Shown here: positions 12,289 to 22,700 of the stretch, one piece after another
Position numbering within the stretch: position 1 is the first letter of the stretch
Layout: each line of letters opens with the position of its first letter
Assembly (NCBI GenBank): GCA_033964015.1
Contig: CM066913.1
Coordinates: 29,104,790-29,168,789 of the forward strand
Direction: 5' to 3'
Length of the DNA: 64,000 bases
Source of the DNA: Scolanthus callimorphus
Taxonomy: Eukaryota; Cnidaria; Anthozoa; Actiniaria; Edwardsiidae
Notes under the pieces: generated by a model
What the model was told of the DNA's origin: nothing
The model's input: the letters and a program-made list of their open reading frames with translations, nothing else
The model's database searches: none
Translations under genes and position numbers: made by a program

Positions 12289-13075
12289 ACCACGTTACCA
12301 AACACTTGCACCCTCCTCCTTGCCACTTTAATTTCACCCAAGTTTGGTTGTCTGTGGTTGATGATGTCATTGATGATAATGTCATTGATGATATCATACC
12401 ACATTACTACGCACTTGCACCCCCTTGCCACTTAGATATTTGACCCAAGTTGGTTGTCTGAGGTCCACCCCTTCCTAAGATATAAGCCTTTCCTTGTTTG
12501 ATGACATTAACTACTTATTAACCAAGCGCGAGGTCCGTACAGTAAAATATCAGCCCGAGATCGTTTTGTTTTTGTACAAACCGAGCCGTCTTCGGCGAGG
12601 TTTGTACAAAAACAAAACGATCGAGGGCTGATATTTTACTGTACGGACCGAGCAAGTGAGGTTAATAAGAGTTTTATTATATGGCTTTTTGCTTAAAAAT
12701 GTAAACAAGCACACCGGCGGGAAAAATCCGTATCGGACACGGCTTGTACGGGGAAATACAAGCCTGTCAACAGCCAATCAGAGCGTGCGTAGTATCTTAG
12801 CCATATAATAACATCAATTACGTCATACCACATGACTAGACAGTTGCACCCTGCTTGCCACTTAGATATTTTCGCCCAAGTTTGGTTGTCTGAGGTTCAC
12901 CCCTTCCTAAGAGATAAGCCTTTCCTTGTTTGAAGATGCCATCGATTATGTCATACCATGTGACTATGCAGCTGGACCCCCTTGCTACTTAGGCAACTTT
13001 CCCCAAGTTTGGGTGTCTGAGTGTCTGAGGTTCATTCCTTCCTAAGATATAAACCTTTTCTTGTTTGATGAGATT
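12289..13075. repeat. About four degenerate copies of a roughly 115-125-bp repeat in the foldback centre
   Basis: Copies start near 12289, 12399, 12830 and 12957. Each carries variants of ccttgccacttagatatttt, then ggttgtctgaggttcacccc, then ttcctaagatataagccttt. The second and third copies are separated by an inserted palindromic element (12508-12814). Confidence 0.8.
12508..12814. mobile_element. Palindromic MITE-like insertion with a perfect-looking hairpin
   Basis: The core at about 12533-12650 is a long inverted repeat. Its arm runs gtccgtacagtaaaatatca and continues through gatcgttttg and tttttgtacaaacc, with a loop near 12583-12598. A second inverted pair, ttattatatggct (about 12674) and agccatataataa (about 12798), frames the right half. 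Comparison with neighbouring copies of the surrounding repeat shows the host text gatgacat/caattacgtcat is interrupted here. That supports a true insertion nested in the foldback element. Confidence 0.78.
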
Positions 13076-13401
13076 TGGGTTGCCTGTGGATGGACACACG
13101 GATGGAAGTCCACCACAAAACAGGTTGATGCATATACACTTTTGTGTTGTTTCCTTTCCTCCTGCATGTAGCTACGTGGGCGCCTTCGGCACTTGATTGT
13201 TTTTTGTTTATATATATTTTTATTAAGTTTTGCAATTTTACACTTGATTGTTAATAATAATAAACATACTAACACAAATAAAAATTGTGTAAATTAAGTG
13301 CAAAGGACCTCTGGAATTCCAGGGTGGTTTCTCAAAATGGAGAGCTTCACATCGAGGTTAGGGGCGGGGAGGTGCAGCTCTTTTTTGACCTGCCCATCAT
13401 C

Positions 13402-13914
13402 TGTAATGTGAAAAAATTTTATAAAAATTACGAAAGTTTTAATCGACATGTTTCGACAGTTTCAACTGTCATCATCAGTGAATTATTCTATGTGATTTAC
13501 AAACGGAATAAATAGCTAAAGAAATTACAATAATAAATTACGTCAATTGTGTAAAGGCCAGCATATGTTGATTATACTGCAAGCTTTAGATTAATATGTT
13601 GTACTTGTCTATTCAAAGAAGGCTTCTCACGTTGATGTGAATTGCCTCTTTGATTTTAAGGCAAATTGCGACGAGGCGCAATTTAACATATTAATCTAAA
13701 GCTTGCAGTATAATCAACATATGCTGGCCTTTACACAATTGACGTAATTTATTATTGTAATTTCTTAGCTATTTATTCCGTTTGTAAATCACATAGAATA
13801 ATTCACTGATGATGACAGTTGAAACTGTCGAAACATGTCGATTAAAACTTTCGTAATTTTTATAAAATTGATTAGCAATCTACTGCTGTTGAGACCATTT
13901 GGTAATGTGAAAAA
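13402..13914. mobile_element. Palindromic element with 13-bp flanking duplication, Penelope-UTR-like
   Basis: Arms 13415-13600 and 13685-13869 are near-perfect inverted copies of about 186 bp. The sequence gtaatgtgaaaaa occurs on both sides (13402-13414 and 13902-13914), like a target duplication. Each arm carries ctgatgatgacagttgaaac followed by tgtcgaaacatgtc. This resembles the conserved core of hammerhead ribozyme motifs known from Penelope-like retroelements, which also make variable target duplications. The family assignment is inference; no reverse transcriptase is present. Confidence 0.65.
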
Positions 13915-14121
13915 GCCTTCATGGACTGTGTTATCTGGGATTCTACCCAAGGGGTTTAATACATTTTTTTGAAGTAGCAGACTACACTTTGTAAGTAGGC
14001 GGCTGCATTTGGGGGTCCCATACTAAGGCCCAAGGCCTGAGCCTTCTAAGGAAGGGAAATTGCTCCCCTTGGAAATTTTGAAATTTCGGTAGCAGAAAAG
14101 GTGTTTCCTGCGTTTTGAGAG

Positions 14122-16004
14122 CAAATTAGTTTACAGGGTTTTCAAAAGCTTCAGTGAAGTTGCCAGCAGTGAAGAAAACAGCAGTTCATGCTGGTTGCCG
14201 CCTTCTATAGAAACCCCTGCTGCCCTCTAGCCATACATTTCCTACCTGCTAGCTGTACAAATGTTGATTTCTGTAGGATCCTACCCCCTAGAGGTACATA
14301 TCCTACCCTCTCGCCATACAAATGTTGATTTCCGTAGGATCCTACCCCCTAGCTAGCCATACAAATATTGATTTCTGTAGGATCCTACCCCTAGCCGTAC
14401 ATATCCTACCCTCTAGCCATACAAACGTAGATTTCTGTAGGATCCTACCCCCTAGCCGTACATATCCTACCCTCTAGCAGTACAAATGTTGATTTCTGTA
14501 GGATCCTACCCCCTAGCCATACATGTCCTACCCTCTAGCCATACAAATATTGATTTCTGTAGGATCCTACCCCCTAGCCGTACATATCCTACCCTCTAGC
14601 AGTACAAATGTTGATTTCTGTAGGATCCTACCCCTAGCTGTACAAATCCTACCCTCTAGTCGTTCAAATGTTGATTTCTGTAGGATCCTACCCCCTAGCT
14701 GTACATATCCTACCCCCTAGCAGTACACATGTTGATTTCTGTAGGATTCTACCCCCTAGCTGTACATATGCTACCCCCTAGCAGTACACATGTTGATTTC
14801 TGTAGGATTCTACCCCCTAGCTGTACATATGCTACCCTCTCGCAGTACAAAGGTTGATTTCTGTAGGATCCTACCCCTAGCTGTACATATCCTACCCTCT
14901 AGCCGTACAAATGTTGATTACTGTAGGATCCTACCCACTAGCTGTACATATCCTACCCTCTAGCCGTACAAATGTTGATTACTGTAGGATCCTACCCACT
15001 AGCCTCACAAATGTTGATTTCTGTAGGAGCCCTCTAGCCGTACATATTATCCTACCCTCTAGCCATACAAATGTTGATTTCAGTAGGATCCTACCCCCTA
15101 GCCGTACATATCCTACCCTTTAGCAGTACAAATGTTGATTTCTGTAGAATCCTACCCCTAGCCATACATATCCTACCCTCTAGCCGTACAAATGTTGATT
15201 TCTGTAGGATCCTACCCCCTAGCTGTACATATCCTACCCCCTAGCAGTACACATGTTGATTTCTGTAGGATTCTACCCCCTAGCTGTACATATCCTACCC
15301 TCTCGCAGTACAAAGGTTGATTTCTGTAGGATCCTACCCCTAGCTGTACATATCCTACCCTCTAGCCGTACAAATGTTGATTACTGTAGGATCCTACCCA
15401 CTAGTTGTACATATCCTACCCTCTAGCCGTACAAATGTTGATTTCTTTGGAATCCTACCCTCTAGCCTCACAAATGTTGATTTCTGTAGGAGCCCCCTAG
15501 CCGTACATATTATCCTACCCTCTAGCCATACAAATGTTGATTTCAGTAGGATCCTACCCCTAGCCGTACATATCCTACCCTCTAGCCGTACAAATGTTGA
15601 TTTCTGTAGAATCCTACCCCCTAGCCATACATATCCTACCCTCTAGCCGTACAAATGTTGATTTCTGTAGGATCCTACCCCTAGCCGTACATATCCTACC
15701 CTCTAGCCGTACAAATGTGATTTCTGTAGGATCCTACCCCCTAGCCCTACATATAATACCCCTAGCCGTACAAATGTTGATTTCTGTAGGATCCTACCCC
15801 CTAGCTGTACATATCCTACCCCTAGCCGTACAAATGTTGATTTCTGTAGGATCCTACCCCCTAGCTGTACAAATCCTACCCTCTAGCCGTAGAAATGTTG
15901 ATTTCTGTAGGATCCTACCCCCTAGCTGTACATATCCTACCCTCTAGCCGTAGAAATGTTGATTTCTGTAGGATCCTACCCCCTAGCCGTACAAATCCTA
16001 CCCT
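14122..16004. repeat. Right-arm tandem array of the foldback element, inverted relative to the left arm
   Basis: These are complementary copies of the left-arm unit, for example gatttctgtaggatcctacc then ccctagccgtacatatccta. The array begins with the 95-bp island (about 14122-14218) seen inverted at 10850-10945. Units vary in length by single bases, so short frames here are repetitive artefacts. Confidence 0.93.
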
Positions 16005-16472
16005 CTAGCCGTACATAAACTTGCCTCTCGAATTATTTTGAGGATTTTTCTCATCTTTTATGGTTGCAGCAATATTGAAGTACAAAACTTGATAACGCAG
16101 TGTCAGGAAATCACTGTCGTCAGCCGTACAGTTCATACAACCAACAGTTCATGCAGTATTTGGGTGTTATTTTTGCGAGTTTTGCTTCGAGCCGTTTGAG
16201 CAACATTGAAGCCCCAATATCAGCAGATTTGATATCCTCGTGGTGTTGTACGAGCCAGCACAATTCCATCTTGCTCTCCTTTATCGTTTATCTTTGGGAT
16301 CTTTACAGTAGCGGCCTAAAACGATCTCTAACTGTTCGTTTTGTACCATTCGCGGGTTTCTGCCTTCCAATAGCCGCCATCTTGGATTTCCGATGTTCGG
16401 GTAAATTCGGAAATCTTCCGACTTCGGGTCATGTTCGGGCGTACGGCTAGGGGGTAGGATTTAGGCACAACC

Positions 16473-16481
16473 GTGCCAAGG
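16473..16481. repeat. Right 9-bp target-site duplication of the foldback element
   Basis: gtgccaagg, an exact copy of 9022-9030, directly follows the terminal ggcacaacc. Confidence 0.92.
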
Positions 16482-16589
16482 GCACTGTGATTTTGTCACG
16501 TGACGTACCGGCTAGTGAACCATGCGCATGCGCAGATTAGTGTCACTTCCCGTAGCAGTCGGAGTGACCAACATGATTTGGAGTGAAAA
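16482..16589 (+). promoter_or_regulatory. SLMAP: SLMAP core promoter with E-box and NRF-1-type palindrome
   Basis: The 108 bp left between the transposon and the ATG hold gtcacgtgac (16495-16504), a palindromic E-box of the USF/TFE type overlapping a CRE-like tgacgtac. They also hold tgcgcatgcgca (16523-16534), a perfect match to the palindromic NRF-1 consensus. No TATA box is visible, fitting a TATA-less housekeeping promoter. That these sites are used is inference. Confidence 0.6.
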
Positions 16590-16650
16590 ATGGCGATGGC
16601 AATTCTCACATCTAGACCTAACTCCCATCCCTTTGAGGAGAGGAAAGTGA
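16573..16650 (+). other. Overlapping upstream reading frame of 25 codons at the SLMAP start
   Basis: An ATG at 16573, with A at -3, opens a frame that runs through the main start codon in another phase and stops at the TGA at 16648-16650. If the transcript starts upstream of 16573, scanning ribosomes would meet this ATG first. The main ATG at 16590 has A at -3 and G at +4, and a second in-frame ATG follows at 16596. Confidence 0.5.
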
Positions 16651-16775
16651 TACTCACTGAAGCAATTAAAGTAGGGCGTTCAGTGGCGAAGAGCAGACCC
16701 TCTCCTAACAACTGCATCTTCGACTGTAAAGTGCTGTCAAGAAACCATGCGATCCTCTGGTTTGAAGATAGCAAG
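16590..16775 (+). CDS. SLMAP: SLMAP exon 1: N-terminal half of the FHA domain
   Basis: It encodes residues 1-62 and ends in phase 0 at a gtaagt donor. The FHA fingerprint is clear: RPNSHPF near the start, then VGRSVA (Gly-Arg-Ser at 29-31, phosphothreonine-loop residues) and LSRNHAILW (Ser-Arg-Asn-His at 50-53). These match the conserved positions used to bind phosphothreonine peptides. Confidence 0.93.
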
Positions 16776-19700
16776 GTAAGTTGGCGCCAATTCCACGGCT
16801 AGTTGTGCTTTATTTACTCATGTATCGTTCCTATAGACTATATTCTCAATTTCCTAGATATTACTAGTGTTTAATTATTTGGATTGGAGCCTTATTTTTC
16901 TGTAAAACGTAGATATTTGATGCACGGAGGTATGTGAAGTGTAGCCCAGTGAAGTCGGATAACTGGCCTAGACGATGAAACCGAAATAAAAAGTTTTAGC
17001 GGCTTCCATACCTTCACAAGCTGCAATGTCAAATCTAAGTGCTTTCCATTGAAATGACAACCGTTACTAAGGCTTAAGATATTCCGTTCTTAGTTCTGAA
17101 ATATTGTTAAATAGTTCTCCCGGAAACTACTAAGCTTCAGTTGATACCATAGCTATTAGAGACAGACTCTGCATGCGATGGAAGGCGCAAACGCATTTAT
17201 ATTTTGATCTTTGATCTGCTTGGAGAAATTCTGTCACATTATCCCTGCTCTAGCTATCAGTATGCGACGATTTCTTACATTCTGAAATAACACGAAAGCT
17301 ACGACGAGATAAATAACACTGACACCTTATCTGAACGCTTGCCCATATCGTGAAATGTTTTCAGAAGAGGTTTCAGAGTAACCTTACATTGTTTTGGAAT
17401 CTAGTCGACTTCTATTATGCATTTTGGGCATCCAGTTTTCTCAAGAGATTTACTAGTTTTATTGCCATAAACCAAAAGATACTCGCTTTCAAACCTGGGT
17501 CGTATTTAACGCCGTGTGGTTTTTCTGAATATATTTGATGTACGATAAACTTGGATTTGAGCTTGGGGCAACAGCAGTTAGATAGCACTTGAAAAATTAA
17601 ACATGCTAACCTATAGCTCTAGCTATTGTAATTTTTATGTAAAATCAAGTAACCTATTATGACCTTAAACTTACTCTTTTGTCAAAGCATTGCAAGCTCT
17701 TTTCTGCCAAGGAAAACTTTGGTCTCCTAGAAGTAATAAGGTTGCCCCCATGTACATTAATTTCTCTAACCACTGTGTAATATGCCAAAATATGATTCAG
17801 ATCTTTTTCAGTTATTGATATAAAACCTAGCTACTTGTCTTCTCTATAGAATGTTTCACTGTCTGGTTAATAAAATATGTAAATATAGAAATATTGTGTT
17901 TGGCTGTGATCCAATCTGATCTCTTGGTAGTATGCATTGGTTAAGGGTAAGTGTCAAATAATCAATATTCACATCCAGCAATGTTTACACTGCTATTGAA
18001 GCTTCTGTACAAGGCACTGACACTATTTTCTTCCTTAGATTCATTTTCATATTATGTCACATGAATGGTAGGAGGTCATGAGAAAAACAATTGAAATTGA
18101 ATTAATGAAAAAAGTTTTATTGTATCACCCAGAATGCTGTAATATAGATATTAAAGTACAGGAAAATAAGTAAGTTTGAGGAACACCAAGAGGAGATCTG
18201 AAGGTGTTAAAGTTTCCAGTCAGTTATCATGTTGCAAAGCAAGATTTTGTTTTTGTTGAGATTGACTTTTAGATTAGGTCAAATGGAAAATTGAAAGGAA
18301 CTTGACATCTATCTTAGAAATGGTTATACATTATAGTTAGTTATGTTACTCCATGACAAAAGCAATAAATTTTTTTGGTAGAGTAATTTAGGCAACATAA
18401 GCTCTGAGATCCCATACAACATTTTTTGTTGCTATTTTGATATCATTGAAACATTTTTACTAGGTAAAAAGTTTGATACAACTTGAATGTGAAACTTTTA
18501 TTATGACATCAGGTCTGATTTCCCAATAGTAGATTGCTTACCAGATTAGTTTCTAATTCCATATGATCAGTAGTACAGCCATTATTATATTTGATTTGAT
18601 TTACTATGTATATTATGCAAACCAGTGTTCACATAGTGTAAGTGCCATCAATATCATCTAGCCTTCCACATGTTTTGTCTGCTCATTAAACTTCAAAGTT
18701 TTGACAACTGAACTACAATGTTTGCCACCCACATGGATAAGGCAGACAGATGGATAAGTATGGTAAATGTGCTGCAAGCAACTTTGAGGTTTCATTAAAA
18801 AAATTATATACATCAATAGTCCTGTCAGAACAAGTCAGCAACTGCCAGAGCTCTGCCGGCTACATTTCATCAGATCCCAGATAAAAGCATAATTGAGCCT
18901 CTGAATTAACTGGGCAGGCTACTTTTTTTTAACCACCCGCTTAAAAACATTCAGACAGTCAGAAAATTTGAAAATAAAAAAGAAAGATTTCCTCTTACAA
19001 TTATATCAGACAGACTAAACAACAAGCTGTAACATCATTTGCAATATTAGAGCAGTTTTCACATGACTGTCATGAGAGCAATTCATGAGTAATTCACTAT
19101 CCAATCAAATGTGATAGAATTTCGACAACAAACCAATCAGAGAGCAAGGTGATTCACAAATCTCTCCTTTTTGTGAGCGAAGTAATCACAAGTAATTGTG
19201 TAATTGTTTTCTCTATGCAATCTGATTGGCTGAAGGATCAAAGATCATGCTCTCAGCCAATCACAGCCCAAACCAATCGCAATTACCAAGTAATTTGTAA
19301 TTACTGACGACAGTCATGTGAAAACCGCTCTATAGCACTTGTTAATTCTCTTGTTTCTTTTAATTTTGTTAGTTTTATCTACGTGATACAAAAAGCAGCA
19401 ATGGGACCTTTGTAAATAATGTGAGACTCAGCAAGGGATCAGAAGAGAGTGAGCCCAGAGAGTTGAAATCTGGGGATATTGTACAGTTTGGCGTGGATGT
19501 GGTGGAGAATTCCAAAAAAGGTAAGCATGAATGCCTTTGTATAGAATCCTTCTGAATAGACCTCTTAACCTTGGCGTAATGTCCCATTTCAGATCACATG
19601 GCATTCATTTGAATATTCTTTCTTTGTTTGGGTTGCTTCCATACTCATTTATCCTTTGGTGCATAGCAGAAAAACAAAGAAAGAATACTCATGGGAATGC

Positions 19701-22700
19701 CACATGATCTGAAATGGGACATTACGTCCAAGCATTTTGTTCAGCTTTCAAAACAAAAGCATAAAAGTTACTCCTGTCTCCTCTTAGAATGTGATCAATT
19801 GATGGTGTTGTTTTTGTACCACATGATCAATACCGTATTTTCCGGTATATAAGACTCACTTTTTTCACTCCAAAATGACCTTCAAAATCGGGATGCGTCT
19901 TATACACGGAACAATGCATTTTGTAATTTGCATAAAAACAAATGACCCTTTACAAATTGCCTGATTCATGGTTGTGTGTTTGGTTGCCAAAAAAAACTAG
20001 GATTTCCATCCGTGAAACCTGCCAGCAGGCGCTGGAGGCTGTTTTTATTGCAAAAATCTCGGAGTTCGTAGTCGCGAGCGCCATTTTGGATTTTGTCACT
20101 CGGCCCAGGCCGCACGTCCAAAAATCCAACATGGCGCTTGTTGGCACTCGCGACTACCAACTCCGGGATTTTTGCGATAAAAAGCCTTTAAACGACTGCT
20201 AGAAGGCTACAATGTGTAGATATTCTAGCACAACTATTTCAATTTTGCGTGAAATTGCATGTAGCACAGGATTTATCTCAAACAAACAAATAAAATGAAG
20301 AAACCGTCGGAATATTTTACTCATCTGTTCCTGGTGAGTACACATCTTGAGATTAAATGCCTGTTGTTCGTGTATTTCTTTCTGAAAGTACTGTAGCACA
20401 CAATGCACATTAAACATCGTTAGAAACTTTTTTTTTGCGAAAATGACCTCGAAAATCCAGGTGCGTCTTATATACAGGTGCGTCTTATATACCGGAAAAT
20501 ACGGTACTTGTGGGCTTAGCAACAAATAATGGATGCTCAAAGTTAACACCCAAATATTTGATCACATGGTACGGGTAAATAAACAACACATCACATGGTA
20601 CATAAAAAGTGATCACACAATCAATTTGAAGCAGCCGGTGGGCCAAGGAACAGAGGGTTGCCGTGGTCTACTGGGATGCATAGTATCAGCTCTCTAAAAA
20701 ATATTCCCTGGTATTGTTTTCTTTTTCAGTCACCCATGGGTGCATTATTGCTAATATAACACTTTTTCATCCTGATGGGAAAGAAGCAACAAAGTAAGTA
20801 TATATAAAATATTCCCTTTTATGCGTCTGTGGTTATTTGCAGTACATTTTACTTGAGCAACCTTTTCATCTTGAAGAGCGTACCATAATAAACTTCAACA
20901 GAAGGGCTGAACTTTCATAGTTATTACCAGCCCTCCTCTTGTCCAGTAACTTCAGATAGTTCCCATTCAAACAATACTATAATTTTTTTTTTTTAAACAT
21001 TATTTAAAATTGCCGTAGAGGGCGTAATGTTTTCCCATTTCACATGGCATTCCCATGAGTATTCTCTCTTTCTTTTTCTGCTATGCACAGAAGGATATAT
21101 GATGGAAGCATTCCAAACTAGAAAAGAATACTCATGGGAATGCCACATGATCTGAAATGGGCAAAACATTATGCCCAAGCTGATGAGGTCTATTCTTACA
21201 AGTTGTTGAACAAAATTCTTTGTTTGCAAGTTCTCTGAGAAGGGAGTCCTGGTGCTCTTTCCATTTACCACAGATGTTTGGTAACACCTGTCAGAAATCA
21301 AATGGAAAGCATCAATCCTGGGAAAAGGTTTTGGAAATTTGAGATAACCTTTTGAGCTTGCCAATGAAACTGGTAATTTCCAAAATATCGGGAAAACACT
21401 TTCCATTTGACACTTTCCATTTTTTCTCAGAAAGATGCTTTCCATATTGTGAATTCAAAAAATTGATTGTGGTAAATGGAAAGCAGCCCATCCTATTTTT
21501 ATTCCCCGTGGGGACTTTCATATGACTTTTCGATTTGGGCCATTCCATTTGACCGCAGGAATTCCCAGAAACTCAAACCAGAGTTTTTTGGTAAATGGAA
21601 AGCACCTCTGTTTCAGGACAACCTGATTGATGAGTGGAATATGCTGTATAACAGACAGGCCTTCTGATATTTTGCACGGGTGCGGGCCCGCGAAATTTAG
21701 GTAAATCCGCGAATTCCTGCGAAATTCACAAAAGTCTGTGAAATCCCACGTAATTTGCCAGCGGAATAATATGGCAGGAATTTTGCAAAATACGATATAC
21801 CATTGCACTAAAATAAATGCTTGTCACACTTGGAGTCGTTTTTATGCCATAAAGTCCAAATGTGTCGGGAAATTGCCTCCAAAACCAAATCAAAATCAAT
21901 CGAGTTTGTTGTCCCTTCAAAAAACTGCAAGGCGTTCCAAGCATAATACTGCAGAGAACTGGGCGCTAAAAGTGATTAGAACCTGGTGGTTCATTGGTGC
22001 ATTTTCGCAAGTATTGTTCTTAGAATAGCTGTTCTAAACTTGTAAAAATCATGTGGTCGCAGCAAGCATGATAGATATCAATTCATTTTACTGAGGAAGA
22101 TCTTTTTGGCTGCTTACCACTGTATGCATTGCTACGCGACCTTCAAAATTCACTGTTGCGATGGGCGATTTTACGCAAGAAAATTTTAATATCAATTTTC
22201 TTGAACAGAGAGTTAAACATTCTAGGCAAGGGAAGGCAAAGGATAGCTTAAAACCATTTTGGTTGATTTTGCAATCAATATTGATCCAGTAAAGCAGCGG
22301 AATCCAGCGTTTTGGTTTGATTGACGCCTAAAAATCGCCAATCGCCCATCGCAACATTGAATTTTGAGGTCGCGTAGCAATGCATACAGTGGTAAACGCA
22401 CAACAGCGGTTCCCAAATAGTTTGAATTGGTAAAGAAAGTTCACCTTGTGTTTGTATAGGTATGGTAGATCCAAACACATTTTGGAATCAATCAGTGCAA
22501 GACAACCAATTTTTTACACCTTCTCAGCGATTTTTATTGCTATGTTTCTACTTAAACATTGTAGACTAGTACAAAGGTTTGGTTATTTCTAAACGTTAGA
22601 ATATAATACTATTTGACGTTTTCAGACCAAATAGTGGAAGAACATGAAAGTAGATGCTGCTTTTCTATTTGCAATCTGTTGATATGAATGATCAATAGAA

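Larger units (their letters stand above)
9031..16472. mobile_element. 7.4-kb foldback / Mutator-like element with giant inverted arms
   Basis: The outer termini are inverted copies beginning ggttgtgcctaaatcctacc (9031) and ending at 16472. The unique outer parts of the arms (about 9031-9490 and 16005-16472) match almost base for base. Inside each arm is a long array of a 61-bp tandem unit. Arms span roughly 9031-11550 and 14122-16472, around a 2.5-kb centre that itself contains other elements. A 9-bp direct duplication (gtgccaagg) flanks the element. Long inverted repeats built from tandem repeats, plus a 9-bp duplication, match Foldback elements and non-autonomous Mutator-like elements. No transposase frame is visible, so mobility would need an enzyme from elsewhere. 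The right end lies 118 bp upstream of the SLMAP start codon. Confidence 0.93.

Noticed and set aside
13800..13845. Functional hammerhead ribozyme
   Set aside because: The core and stem II look right, but the flanks of the motif do not form stem I, so I report it only as hammerhead-like.
16496..16774. Minus-strand frame opposite SLMAP exon 1
   Set aside because: It is a shadow of the conserved FHA-coding exon.
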